From Phlegmacium glaucopus (taxonomy: Eukaryota; Basidiomycota; Agaricomycetes; Agaricales; Cortinariaceae), in contig MU130532.1 in NCBI GenBank assembly GCA_015039465.1, positions 472,265 through 536,264 on the forward strand: a stretch of 64,000 nucleotides of DNA, read 5' to 3'. The notes beneath the pieces are model-generated. The model had not been told where the DNA came from, did no database searches, and saw only the letters and a list, made by a program, of their open reading frames with translations. This document shows, in pieces, positions 11,851 to 26,046 of this stretch (its first letter is position 1; every line of letters begins with the position of its first letter). The translations under genes and the position numbers were made by a program.

Positions 11851-12646
11851 CGTAGCTAATTCAATAATGAATGATTAAAGCTAGGTGTTACAGAGAAAGA
11901 AAAGACATACCAGAGAAAGAAACCAAGGTTTGAATAGAGAAAACTTTGTCTTGACAGCCAGCCTTTCCTTTAAGCAGGCAAATTAATCAAAACAAAAGGG
12001 GCCGCCGTCGCATTGACCGCCGGTCAATGCGATGGCAAGACAAGCATACATTGTCACCGAAAAGACGTAATTGGAAGGGTCATGACACATAGTGAGGCCT
12101 ATTGATAGTTGCCGGTGTTAGCGTCGATTCATATTTGAGCTCCGCTGGCAAATACGGCAACTCCAACAGTGAACTTGGAGTTGAACGTTGAACTGCCACT
12201 TGAATGCCACCCGTAGCGATCCAAGAGCAGTCTCGCAATTTTGAACATCTCTCAGCTATGCCAAACTATCCATAAATAAGGATTGCCTCCCTCTGGCGAA
12301 ATTTACACAAATGATATACCATGGCTTAAGGAGCAGAATTCCCTGTCATTGATTCATCCCCGAGTTCTCTTGCTTTCAATGGACGTCTCAAAATCTGGTG
12401 CTGCGGTGGATTCGGACTGTTTCTTGTTGAAACACTCTCCTTTACGGAGTCTCTTGTGTCCTTCTCACTGTTCTGTCATGCATGGCCACTTCAAATTTCT
12501 AAAATTCAACGGATTCAGACCCATAATTCACATTCATGTTAAACTCGCTGCATAGCATATCACCCCTGCTAAGCATTTCATCTCGTTCTCGATTATAATA
12601 ACACGTTACTTCTGTAGTTCCCATTCAGTCAGAACCAAAGTCGTGT
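11851..12646. other. No gene seen
   Basis: Spacer between the F-box gene and the defensin-like gene. A small palindrome-like motif GACCGCCGGTC lies near 12017. The 90-codon plus-strand frame at 12283 has no recognisable feature and is not proposed as a gene. Confidence 0.4.
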
Positions 12647-12939
12647 CTACACTAGGAAGATACGTACGCCACTCTGGACATCGACTTGTACGAACTTGAA
12701 GCTCTCAACTGCAAACGCAAATTTGGTCTGCGGACGGTAGTTGTCAATATTGCATACGCAGGCCGAGGGAATGACAAAAAGCTCTTACCGTCATTGCAGT
12801 GGCCGTTGAGATGGCCGAGTTCAAGGCAATGAGCTTCGCAACCTGCGTTACCAAAGAATTGGCAGCTAATGGCAGAGGCAAAAGGTGTAGCGAGGAGAAC
12901 CAAGGCTAAAATCTTGATGGGAAGACGGTGGAACTGCAT
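12647..12939 (-). CDS. Small secreted cysteine-stabilised (CS-alpha-beta) defensin-like peptide
   Basis: ATG at 12939 is followed by a clear signal peptide (MQFHRLPIKILALVLLATPFASA) and then a cysteine pattern C-x7-C-x3-C-x9-C with the CEAHC helix motif and GHC turn of insect/fungal-type defensins. The final CxC motif is present (TGC GTA TGC, complement of 12752-12760), preceded by Ala and followed by Asn-Ile-Asp, but in another frame from the signal-peptide exon. A GTAAGAG donor-like site lies between them (12782-12788), yet no AG acceptor precedes the CxC codons; the sequence is CTCGG where CTCAG would be expected, and the implied intron would be only 26 nt. The gene may therefore be spliced unusually, or be broken. 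Family role: extracellular antimicrobial peptide. There is no propeptide between the signal and the first cysteine. Confidence 0.6.
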
Positions 12940-15690
12940 CTTTTTCTTTTGCGTGTACGTCGGTGACTATGAGTATTGGCTGTCTGGGCTCTGTTCTGGA
13001 GTGCGGTTGGAGGGTTCGAATGCCTTAGCATTTATACCTTTCAAGGTTTAGGATCGCCTTCCTCTTCGATCCTACAGTAGGCAAAAGGAGGAAAGTGTAG
13101 TTCTTGTCAATCTATCAAGCCCATGTGCCACACAAATGGAGCTGTCATTGTTTCAATGTTTGCATTTTTACATAAATCATGCACCGATTTCTACCTCGAT
13201 TGACATCTATAATTTTTGGCAGACCTCAAAGCTCGCCGTCGATTCAGGTTAGAATGGTCTGTTCTTCACTCAAATCCGTGCCGTTTTGTTGGGATTAGCC
13301 TTGTTAATGAGGCTTGCCAGTGGAAATTCTGTTGATGTCTTTGTTGCGACTGTGATTCTCCTTCAAGTTAGATCATGTATCGATACTGCTAAATGATCGC
13401 CACGCACCAAAGTACTATGATGGCAACCGAATTCACGATGACAGGTAACTCTTTAATCATTTAATTATTTGACAGGTGGTGCATTTCAAGATGAGCTTGG
13501 CAACTTCTAAATCCTGATGGCAAAGGCGTGTGGTTCGCTCCCTGGTATGCAATTCTCTAAATCACTCAATGAAGATTCAAATTAATACAATTATGTTCGC
13601 CGCTCGTAACGTATGGACGGATGTCTTGTTTCGTATGAGCTTCTAGGCCCAGTACACATGACCAAATTCTGAGTTGAACATAAATTGAACATAGGAAGTT
13701 GTTCTCCTTTAGTTCTTCCTATCTCCAAATAGAGACCGCTGGTAGAAGTCTAATAATAATTGTGTGGGGCCCATGTCACCTCGTTGTACTACTCGCTGTT
13801 AACCATCTATTCTTTACATGTGTATTAGACTATGCTCTACTATGCTCCAAACCCTGAATTATTATCATTACTACTTCGCTTTGCTTTGATGGTCGGCTAT
13901 ATTTTCGCAAGAATTACCCCAGCGTTACCGAATAATTAGTATTTCGTTTGATTCGATGACTATCACTCGGGCGGCCTAGTAGTTTAATTTAATGATGAAG
14001 GTGATGTGAACTAAAGCAGCACAGTAGACCCACGGGCAATGGCAAGTCGTAACAGGCGTCGATATAGTCCTCCAAGGTTAAATACTTTGTGGCGGAAGGT
14101 CACCATGCGTTACACACACAACCCTAGCCGGCTAGCCCTCGCTTCCAGTTCAAGATTTTTACCTGACCTTGCCAAATTTATCAGAGTTATGGTTAGTCGT
14201 AAGTCTGTACTCGCCGTAATTACTATCGGGTGCGACCAGGTCTTCTGGAAATTTAGATAACAGGCTGAGGCTTTAGTTAAACTTATTATATATAAAAAGC
14301 TATTGAATAATTGAGCAGGCTTCGAACTAACCATGATGTCAAGGAACTGAGAAGTTGCCGTGCTGTAGTTTTCTGATCATAATCGCCTGTGCCATTCCTC
14401 GAGTCGTTTGTTTTATCTGACATCTTTTATATTAGAACCGTGAATTGTAATTGTGAGCGCTCTCAATTGTGGTCGAGTTATCGAATGCATTTTCAAATGA
14501 CTATAGGCTGACCGGTATTGGGCGGGACCTCCCATTTGTCCTCGAAGGACGTTCTCCAGTGTTAATATTTCGCTGTCACCTCATCCGTCCGAGTCCTTTC
14601 ACCACTTGTCTCTGTAAAGAACCTGTAAAATCCCGAACTTTTGACAGATCATAGTCAAGCAGCAATCAACAATCGGTGCACATGAATAACGTCCCGCGAA
14701 AGTGCTTAGAATCTGGGAGCTTGGTAATATGCATTGTTTTAGCACCGTTTATGGTGTTACTAATTGTAGTGTCGGCAGAACGAGCAACGGGAGAAGATTG
14801 TTCAGCACTTTCTGCCCCCGACAAGAAAGCGCTCTCTGGATCTTTATCATATGCTCATCCGGGGTGTAACAGGGGAATCCGGGAATTGGGATGCGACCTT
14901 ATGTGCACACGGCCAAAGTGCGCAAGGGATGTACCTTAGAGGAAAGTGCAAAGGAAGGGGATGGAAGAAAGATAGAGCGCAAGGGAAAGCGACGGAAGAA
15001 AGATAGAGGATCTGACAAGGTGCATCCTGTAATGAAGCAAAGACTTGGAATTTCATATCAGAGGAATCCGACACTCACAAGAAGCAAACAGCGTTGCATC
15101 GACCTCCACTTCCACCCAGTCTATCCATCCTCCGATACCATAAGGAACGCAAAAAGGTCCAAGCAATTCTCTATTTTGCGATTCAACTCTCCAGCTTCCC
15201 CTTCACTAAGAAGCATTGATCGACCAAGCGCGAACATGCGCCGCAATACCTTTGCCGTATTTCTCGATCGTGGAGTTGTAAATTTCGGTTTCATCGCTGT
15301 TCATCGTAGACGTAGGATCGAGTTAAAAATCATTCATGCAAGGATTGAGAGCGCATGTATGTTCCCTTCGGACCTGGTGTAAGAGAGTTCGGCTGAGGTG
15401 AAGAAGGGGCAACAGTATCAGTTGAGTTTGTACTAGATTATTCGCAGATGATGCTTTAGGTTGAGCATCTTCCACTGTCAGTGGACTATGAGATAGTATT
15501 TGTCGATGGTTGCATCAAGTGTCGTAATAGCGGCATGGAACACACTTCCGATTGCTTCACCGGCATTGATGAAGGTTTGCTTGTTGATTATCTCAAAAAG
15601 CGTTAACGTGATCAGACTTGTCTTCGACAAACATCCCGGGTAGACATCAGTCATTCCAACATACTGACCTGCCACCTACTTCTATTGAAT
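12940..15690. other. Long stretch without a supportable gene
   Basis: About 2.7 kb. Open frames at 14039, 14469, 14676 and 14891 (up to 163 codons) show no conserved domain, and their codons look unconstrained. The short minus frame at 15478-15675 lies just downstream of the PD-(D/E)XK-like gene and could be a 3' UTR remnant. No tRNA-like A/B boxes were found. Confidence 0.4.
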
Positions 15691-16990
15691 CTATTCTGCA
15701 CGGAACCAGTCATCGTCTCCAATATCTTCGTTGCTATGCTCTATCTGTGACCATACCAGAAACAAAAGTCAATGAGGGCAATGACACAGAGGAGAGTAGG
15801 AGTCACTTACCCAATATGCGATGATTCCAGCGATCACATCACACATTGTGCGTGAAATCTCTTCGTTACCAGGAGGGACTACGGTCATGAGCCGAGTCCG
15901 TTGCAAAGACTGAGCATATATGGCACCATCGCCGTTAAGGTTCATTTTAAGGACGAGGAAAATCCAGTTATGTCCATCGGTCACAGCTCCACGAACAATG
16001 TTTTTTCTACTATATAATTGTCATTAATTAATGGAAAATGAAACCAAGAAGTCGCTGACCCAAGTTGTTTTGCACAAGTATACATTCCACATACGGCTTG
16101 AGGGACATGGTCCTCGAGCGAAAGATTGCTTGTCTTGGCTTCTAAAACAAAAAAAGTATGATCAAAGTTGTGCAGTACCTCTAGACGTGGCCTTGCCAAA
16201 AACTTTTCTGCAGAAATTTGAGCCAGGCGAATAGCGGTTGTTGAAGGAAGAAATTTACCTGCGTCCGGTGCGCTTACCTCAATGGCGGTGTAGTCTATAT
16301 AACCTCCAAGGGTGAAACTAAAAGGTTTGACAGTCGTAGCCGGGACGCTCTGCTTGAGGCTGAGCACCAACTGCTTGCTTTGTGGCACCATTGCAGATGC
16401 GCGGAAGAAGAAGGAATCGATCCAAACACGCGAGGCATTCTGATGAATTCAACACGAGATATGTGCCCATTATATTTCGTACACACTCACCGCTCTCGGA
16501 ACGAGTTTTTGCAGCACACGGAGGTGACGATACAACCCCTCAGAAGACCAGTGTTCAGTCATTCCAAGTTCCTCCATCGCGGCCACCCGTACTTCGTAAT
16601 CTGTTTTCAGCTTTAGTGAACCACCAAATTTGATGTTCAGCTGGGACAAATCTTCTTCTGTCATTCCAGAGAAAGAAAGAGCCTGTAAGAGACGATAAGG
16701 TCATGTTTGCTAGCGGGATTACGGCGTACCTCGTCGAGCTTCGATCCCATCATCTCGAGCATTTTTGTTAGCGTTTCCTCGAAATCCGGCTCAAATGTAA
16801 TTAGGTTCTCTTGCGGCTGAAAATCGTCAGAGGCATCAACCTCGTTCGTTGCGGTAACTGTCTTCAGCAATGATTTGATGCTGATGAGCGATTGGTAGGC
16901 CATCCTCAGTTCCAATCCCGTAAGTCCAGACGTTTCATTGCGCTTGTTCCTATTCGTAGCGTTCGATGCTGGCGCTTGTGATATTGGCAT
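15691..16990 (-). CDS. PD-(D/E)XK nuclease-like protein
   Basis: Six exons splice in frame to about 350 residues. Introns: 16685-16730, about 16440-16489, a 48-nt one near 16205-16252, about 16010-16060, and one near 15745-15810. The core contains GGYIDYTAI (Asp candidate of the first motif), then about 40 residues later FFVLEAKTSNLSLEDHVPQA (ExK motif with a following QA helix), then RGAVTDGHNWIFLVLKMN. That order (D...ExK...Q, then a TDG-W-F strand) is what I expect of PD-(D/E)XK-fold proteins found in mushroom genomes. Active-site Asp, Glu and Lys are all present, so activity is possible but unproven. Ends IEHSNEDIGDDDWFRAE. Start chosen at MPISQ (16990); an upstream in-frame ATG lies at 17047. 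Biological role unknown. Confidence 0.62.
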
Positions 16991-17759
16991 TTGCGAGGGA
17001 TGAGACGTAAGACGTATCGTGAAAGAGGCGAAAGAGTAGCAACTCAAGTACTAGATGCTCCTCGATGATCTACATTCTTGTTGTACTGTAATATGGCCGC
17101 AGTTTTCGGAGACTAATTTTTTGGGTACACATGTCTTTTTGGACGGCTTATCGTTATGAATCCTGCTGTAAAGCACCGAATTTTACCCTGCCTAAATTAA
17201 TAATATATTCTCGATAGCGTCAGGCTTTATTCGGTGTTTTAATGAGCCTGGCAATCATGTCCTACAGTGAAAGAAACTTGCTTGCAATTTCCATCATGGC
17301 CACTTTTAACAAGCAGAGAAATTTGAAGTTAGAGAAGTCGGTTGTGTTCGTAACATGATCATCCTTATCTGCGCTGAAAATATCGATGACCGAGGCTAAC
17401 TTGAGTACTTATGAGGTTGGCACATATAAAGCTAAGAGCCAAAACTAAACAGATCCAATTCAATTAAGCGACTACGAGTAACATAGATGTAATCAGATCT
17501 TAAGCAAGTAAAAGGTATATATCTATGGTAGGAAACCAAGAAAAAAAAGGAAATTCGATATGGGAGTCCGAGAGAGTCCTAGGATGGAAAAGAAGAAAAG
17601 AGATGAAAATTGGGAAGAGATGAGATGGTGAGATGAAATTAGGAATAAATATATTAGTATTAGGAAGAATAATCAAATACGGAATGAGAACGGGAACGGG
17701 AACGAGAAAAAATGAGAAGTCAATGAAGCACAAGAAAAAACGGGGAAGGGTATGAAATG
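16991..17759. other. Spacer, no gene seen
   Basis: Purine-rich on the plus strand from 17540 (pyrimidine-rich 3' flank of the minus-strand gene that ends at 17942). Open frames here are low-complexity and not proposed as genes. Confidence 0.4.
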
Positions 17760-19950
17760 GGGAAGAGGGTGGATTTTGGGAGGTGAGGAGTAACAAGGCA
17801 ATAAGGGAAAGAGATACGGGTAGTGGAACAGACAGACAGGAGGGACGGAATACATGTACAGAATAAATCTACAGGATAAATCAATTGAGACCGGGACAGA
17901 AGGTTTTGAACCTGGAGGACCTTCGACAACAGGCAGGACTTTTACTCGGCTACTCCTTTGGCTTTCTTCTCTTTGATCCTCTGCGAAGAACGGCCCGCAG
18001 AGGTAGATTCAGAGGGAAGCATTTGAGATCCAGAAGATGACGCCGGCAAGTTGTCTGGGGGGTTGCTTCCGTTACGAGCAGCTCCCAAAGTTCCAATATC
18101 AGCCTCAGGAGAAGGCCGAGGGTTAAAGCGGATGGACTTTCCGATAGGTGGGATTATTATTCGTCCAAGACGACGGTCGGAAGGGGTAGGAGATGGGCAA
18201 CGAGGGCGAACAGCAGGAGGCGACTGGCGCATCCTGGTAGAGGCACGAGCAATTTCTTCCTCATCCTCTTCGGCATTGCGAGTGCGTTTCTTAGGGCTGC
18301 CGTTGTCGCTGCTGCTTTTGACATCGTCAGTCGGGACGAAAGCAACCGGGGCTGTGTCGGTGGTGGTATCGTCGGGAAGAGAGGACTGAGGTGAAGCTCC
18401 GGTGCGCAATCGAGCAGAGGGGCGATCCTCTTCGTCATCTTGATCGTCACGAGAGCGTTTCTTCGAACTTTCGCTGGAATCAGGACTCTGAACAGACACG
18501 ACTGGTTGGGTGCTTGATGCACTTGCAGCTCCCTGAGTTATTCCAGAGGTAGAGCCAGAGCTGGAATTACCAAACGAGGCGCTAGGTATATGGTAGAATG
18601 GGGGAGGGATGATAGGAGGTGGCAACGGGCCCAAGACAATCGTCTGAGCATCAGGGGGTGACAACTCTGTCATTGCATATGTTCTTCTCAATTGACGGCT
18701 ACTCGGATAATAATCGATACTCCGGAAGCGCGCAGCGGGATCTACGAATTATAAGCTTGAGCAAAGACAAAGCGAGGAAATAGTTCAAGCCTACTTTGAG
18801 TGGGCGCGGAACCTCGTCCATGAGGACCACCGGTGCCTCGTCCGCGCGAAGGAGTTTGCCCATGAGCGCCACCACCTTGAAAGCCAAAAAAGGTATGAAT
18901 GGATGTATGGATAGAAAAGAAGGAAAGAGTTACCTTGGTGATGCCCAGTTCCAGCCGGCTGGAAATGTTGGGAAGAGCCCTCGTCATCGTCAGAACCGGA
19001 ACATGAATCGATGGAGCGGGAGCTCGGGGGTTGGAGCCCATGGCTGCTACCTGGGACCGAATTAGTAGGATGGGAAGTAGATGGACCACCTGAAAGTGGG
19101 GTCTGTGTAGCACCGTTGGTTGTTTTGCCGTTAATCGGAGCGCTGGAAGGGTTTGCTGAGGTGGAATTCTGCTTCGTATGATAGGATCCCCCAGAGTGGG
19201 CATTGGGAAGTTGGCTGCACATTTTACCTCGAAGTGGAACGGCCCGTCCTTCTTTTTCAATGATCAAATGACCATCGTCCATAACGATGGTAGAATTGGC
19301 ATCGATGACTTGAAAGACTGCACGGTTAGTGGTCTTGATTCCAAGGGCGTTTTCGACGTCCTCAACCAAGTGTTCGAGCTTGTGTTTGGAAGCGGGGGCA
19401 AGATCGGTGACCTTGGTATTGAAGACAATAATGTATGTTTTTCTGAAGAATGTTGTTATTGTTAGAGAAGTAAAAAATATGAAAAGTAAAGAAACGTACT
19501 GAGGAGGGGGCCAAATGGCGCGCATTATAGCGTCGCTAGAGAGGAAAGAATAATCCTCAGCTCGGTTAATTCAAAACCAGGATAAGAAAAACGTACAAGC
19601 ATTCCTGAGGTTGAGCCACTCCTACCATGTATTTCTCGACAAGACGTTCTGTATCCGTCTCGTCCAAGGACTTGTCATCGACAGTCTTGGTAATGGTTTC
19701 ATAGATGCTGTTCATTTTATGCGCACCAAGTTCCCTCTCGAAGTCGGAGAGGTTCCCCAGAATGTTGCAGAAATCTGGGCGGCAAAGGCGCATCGGAGCA
19801 GAAGGCATGGTTCAAGTTTTGGTTTGGTGTAGTGAGGATGGTTGTTCGGGGAAAGTGATGAAGGCAAGTGGGTCTTTAGATCGCAGAAAGTCGCGGCTTA
19901 TAAGCACCATGGGCATTTCGAATTGGGCGGTCAATGAGAAATTGCAATAA
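17760..19950 (-). repeat. Right arm of ~2.3-kb inverted duplication
   Basis: Reverse-complement counterpart of 4728-7110, covering a partial promoter, five exons, four introns and 3' UTR. Differences are scattered substitutions plus in-frame indels in the Pro-rich region. This suggests an old segmental or gene duplication with both copies kept open. Confidence 0.85.
17942..19808 (-). CDS. Uncharacterised nuclear-looking protein, inverted-duplicate copy 2
   Basis: Paralogue of the gene at 4902-6867, with identical intron positions (after QPQEC, WPPPQ, TGHHQ and SAPTQ). It keeps the hydrophobic core (KTYIIVFNTKVTDL, AVFQVIDANSTIVMDDGHLI), the RGRG tract (weakened to RGRGTGGPHGRG), and the KKRSRDD and KKRTRN clusters. 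The Pro-rich segment after exon 5 begins is shorter than in copy 1, with roughly 30 residues lost around GPLPPPIIPPP. All frames are open, so both copies appear functional. No family name can be given. Confidence 0.72.
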
Positions 19951-20427
19951 CAAAGACACAAAGCGAGGTTGGTGCGCGTGATGAGACCAATGATTGCAAC
20001 ACCGACATCCATTGTCGTCGCTTTGATCGCTGGACTCAAGCGCGCATCAGACTAGAGGATTAAAGCGTGCACACAAGGTTCTGAAGGTCCATCGTTCCCC
20101 GAAAACAATAGAACAAAGCGGGATACAAGAAAAGCGGGTGAATAGCGACGATATAATAGCATCGCCATGACGTTTTGGGCCAAGGACGGACAATCTCGTT
20201 ACATAAGCCGTTGATTCCAATAACGTTACCTCGACGAGCATCCCTCCGATGGTTGAAGCTTCGAAGGCTTTGAGGGCTCGCTATCTACTAGATATCAGTT
20301 ACCAAAGTAACACCTGATTAAATTGCGTCATTATAGTTTCATATCGATCACGCAATTTGCATTGTAATTTCCCAAGCACCTGCTCAGTGCTTGACCTATC
20401 CTTCCACCATACAAAAAAGAATATCCC
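19951..20427. other. Intergenic region, promoter side of two divergent genes
   Basis: No gene seen. It separates the minus-strand copy 2 from the plus-strand PLP enzyme. Confidence 0.4.
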
Positions 20428-22394
<1,967 letters not shown>

Positions 22395-22506
22395 AAACAT
22401 CGGTTATAGCGTTCCGTGTTAACAATTGCAGATGTTTTTTAATTTTTGCAGATGGTGATAGAAGACGAAGAAATGATTTACTTGTAGTATAACCAATTGG
22501 AATGAA

Positions 22507-23217
22507 TCAAGTTTTGCTCGTTACTTGTGCTATACCGATATCGATGCACGAGCCGTTCAAGTAGTCGAGAGTATGACGTACGAAACCCCGGACCGACGTC
22601 TTCCTCGTGATAATCGATAATTGGTCAATCCTGTCATTGTAACGCTGAAACTTGGCTGAAACTCTGGCATTCTTCTTGAAAGGTCTAAAACTTGTCGAAA
22701 AACATCTCAACTTTGGGGTGTCTATCCACCAGCTCAGAATGGGATACCAATGATCATAACTTGTATCTTCTACGTTCGTCATATTTTCCATCGCATATTT
22801 TATCCTCAATACTCAGGCTCTTCCTTGTAGAAATAGCTTTGGCATGAACTTTGCTCTGAAATTGTGACCCGGGTTATAGAACAGAATTTGCAAGAATTTA
22901 CCAACAGAATCAAATCCCAGGTCCTTCAGAAGCGCTTCCATTCTCTTGAACTTAGATGCCAACTTTTGCATTTCGCTCTGAGGAGATTGAATCAGCCGTG
23001 GTTGGCTCGAAGATTCACCCAGGGAACTGAGCTTGTTGAATGCTGAGCTGAGAAGAGATGATGATGATTCTTTCAGTTCATTTGGAGATGATAGAAGGAG
23101 GGAAGTTGATGCAGATGCCAGACAGCAGGAAATATGTGATATAATCTGGAGTTTCAGGCACTTTAACAATGGCTTGTTTTTCTTGAAAGATCTGATGGTT
23201 TGGACGTTACTTTCCAT
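22507..23217 (-). pseudogene. Fragment of a mushroom multicopy protein family
   Basis: The frame at 23217-22813 contains SKFKRMEALLKDLGFDSVGKF followed by LQILFYNPG. I associate this arrangement with the N-terminal region of repetitive mushroom proteins that carry DUF6589-type domains; this is recall, not a search. No continuation of the family is visible, and the downstream frame at 22809-22507 has no clear similarity. Probably a truncated remnant. Confidence 0.3.
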
Positions 23218-23787
23218 TGAGGTTGATATTCCAATGAAATATGAATTGAATTTTCAATGATAGAGAATGTTGCAAAGGTATAAACGCGTCGAGAGTACAA
23301 AGAGAGTCTGCAATATTGACGCGACGCGGTTTGAATCTCCGCACCTGATGTTATGTAAAATGAACGTGCGCTATCGTTTGGCACAACAAGGACCCTCGCA
23401 ATCGCGCAAGGTATTCATTATTAACTATGTACTTATGTAGATACAAAACAATAAAATGAAATAAAGAATAGTGTGAAGTAAAACAAAAAGGCCACAAGAA
23501 TGTAAGGGCCAGGCAACAAATGTCTTGCGGTGCTCGATATATTCCCAACACTTTACATAAGCATTTTCTGACACGGTTCGGAGGGCGCACAGACTTACTC
23601 CTTAAACATTACGTAACGAACAAGCTCCTTGTGCGTCTCCAACCTTTTATCTCTTTTCCATACCTATCAGCTTTATACTATCAGCGGATCTGCAAACGAT
23701 ATCACAGTTCACGCATTCACGACCAGCAAGACTTATATAGTATCTGTACTATCAAGACGTTACCCTTATAATCTTTCTTAATTAGCC
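23218..23787. other. Intergenic, no gene seen
   Basis: Spacer upstream of the Rab gene. No box or repeat strong enough to annotate. Confidence 0.4.
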
Positions 23788-24684
23788 ATGGCTCCAACAG
23801 CAACTCAACCCATCAACGTCAAGCTCTTGCTCATTGGCAATTCCTCAGTAGGAAAATCAAGTTTGCTGCTACGTTTCTCAGACGAACAGTGGCTGCCAGA
23901 AGATGAGAGCAGCGCTACTATCGGTGTAGACTTTAGGGTGAGTGTGCGAGTCTACTTTATGTCTAGCTTAAGCACGGAAACTCATTTATTTTCCCTTTCC
24001 ACAGGTACATAAGATGGAAGTGAGAGGCAAGAAAGTCAAGCTGAGCATATGGGTACGTGGACTTTGGCTGTGTCACATCAAACGTCTGAATTCGAGGCCA
24101 GGATACGGCAGGACAAGAACGTTTTCGAACAATCACATCATCTTACTATCGAGGTGCTCAAGGGATAATTCTCGGTAGAAATTCTCTTGTTTATCTTGAG
24201 CATCTTTTTTTGATTCCATAAACTCTGAATTCTAGTGTATGACGTATCCAATCGCGAATCTTTTGAAGCACTACCACGGTGGTACAGCGAACTCGAGACT
24301 TACGTCTCTGGCTCAGTGGTCAAGATTCTCGTCGGCAACAAAGTGGATAAGGCTAGTATTAATTCTTTCCTCCTTCGTCTTAATCTTAAACTGGGCACTT
24401 TTCTTATCCAGGAGTTCTCAAGACAAGTACCGACCGCTGAAGCTCAACAATTTGCTTCACGCATGTCTACTCTATTCATTGAGACCTCAGCTAAGACCTC
24501 AGTCGGAGTGAAGGAAGTGTTCCAAGAGGTGGTAGAGAAGATCTTGGATACGCCAGAGCTTTGGGAGGGCGGAAGATCTCAAGGCACGGGCAATGGTGGA
24601 GGTGGTATGCCTGGTGGTGTGCAGGTTGTCGGCTTGCGGGATGATTCAGGACAGAAGCAGGATGGCAGTGGTTGTTCTTGTTAA
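23788..24684 (+). CDS. Rab18-like small GTPase
   Basis: Membrane-traffic GTPase. The exons give about 210 residues. P-loop GNSSVGKSS (residues about 18-26), effector ATIGVDFR, switch [23 protein letters not shown] (spliced across the intron ending at 24102), [21 protein letters not shown]4 motif GNKVDK and G5 ETSAKT. The C-terminus is a Gly-rich tail ending CSC, a geranylgeranylation signal. The YDVTxxxSF...LxxWxxELE pattern and IGVDF effector fit Rab18 best among Rab subfamilies. Introns of about 50-60 nt at 23938, 24052, about 24168 and 24352. Intact. Confidence 0.88.
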
Positions 24685-26046
24685 CGTATATACCTATCAG
24701 ATACATTATATCAAGTGTTATCGATCCCCCTATCTTATCGCACAGACTTTGTTCGGACTCGGATCCTGCTTTGGCATCCACTGTAGTGACTCATGTTAAT
24801 TACATGGACTCGGGTAATATATGATATCCCGCTAGACTTTGTTGGTAGCGCCGTCAGAAGGAACAGGAACGTCGTTCACAGGCAACTACGTCACGTCGAC
24901 TCTATACAACTTAAACCAGAAACCTTGTTTCAACGGTACATACTCACAATTGCAAGTCCAGGTTTACTGTAAGCCTCGGGAGAAATGTTATTATGATAGG
25001 AAGCTGCGAATCCGTCCCTGCGTCCAGCCGGCGGACTTTATGTCATTTCACAAGATAAGGTATCGGGAAAGGTATCTGAAGACAATCTTCAGCCCGCTTG
25101 GTCGGAACCACGATCAAGACTTATGATTTCGGTGAAGCAACCCCGTGTGCACCTTGTATCTCAGGGCCAATCGGGTACACTGCCATGCACTCTACAGTTG
25201 GGAAGGCCCTAATCCAGTCGCCTTGCATATCCTTGAAACAAGGAATCATTCGATAAGCCGTTTGACCTTATGATTCAATTGTTTAGAGTATAGCACGACA
25301 TCCGATAACGAAATAGGACATCAGGTTCAAAGATCCGCTAGAGCTGCATTGAATGAAGACCACCAGCTTTCGACAAGAATACATATCAACATGCCTCCTC
25401 CATGTGGGGCTCGTAACCCACCATAATCCGAGAGGGTAATGACACGGTGCGAACCATCGAATACCAGAAGAGAAAGAACTTGGTGGTGGACACACTTCTT
25501 GTCGAAACAATTATGTTTTTTTTTTTGAGCTAGTATGAGATAACAGTTTAAAAATGAGATGAGGTGAGAGCCTGTTCCATGTGAATTCCGAAGTAATCGC
25601 GGTCTGATAAGAGCCTCACGGCCAAGGCGTTTATATTTGGGGTTGACTGTAATGTAACTGTGGCTTGGGGCAGCTCCAGCGCTGACTTTGACACATTTAG
25701 CCAGAGCTCGAGGAGGTCATGTTGATTCAATATTGAATACTTCTAACTTTGTTAAGCAATGACCAAGTCATATCAAACTCTGGCTGGAGTTATCTTGATC
25801 CGGTGAGGTAACGACTCGTGGCCACCAATGCCAAACATGAGTCAATATATACAGCGAGTCCAGTTATGGACGACGAGGCTTATCGGCTCTCCGCACCCAC
25901 CCACACAAGCTCTAATTGGGGCTTGTTCTTAAACCACAACCATCCCCATCCTTAATAACTGTCCGTTCTAGAGAACTGTCAGCTCTAGAGGTTTCTAAGT
26001 CTCATACATTTTAAACTCCCTTTATTTTTGATACGGATTATACTAC
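24685..26046. other. 1.3-kb stretch without a supportable gene
   Basis: Frames at 24839 (plus) and 25548/25283 (minus) show no conserved features. A T11 run lies near 25516-25526. Probably 3' UTR of the Rab gene plus the promoter of the fungalysin gene. Confidence 0.4.

Noticed and set aside
12950..13030. Possible tRNA B box (GGGTTCGAATGCC)
   Set aside because: No matching A box, acceptor stem or cloverleaf around it.
14039..15382. Several 60-163-codon open frames in a gene-poor stretch
   Set aside because: No domain, no consistent splice structure, no codon or motif evidence; likely chance.
18796..19465. Plus-strand ORFs opposite copy 2 of the duplicated gene
   Set aside because: Antisense shadows; the minus-strand frames are conserved with copy 1 and share intron positions.
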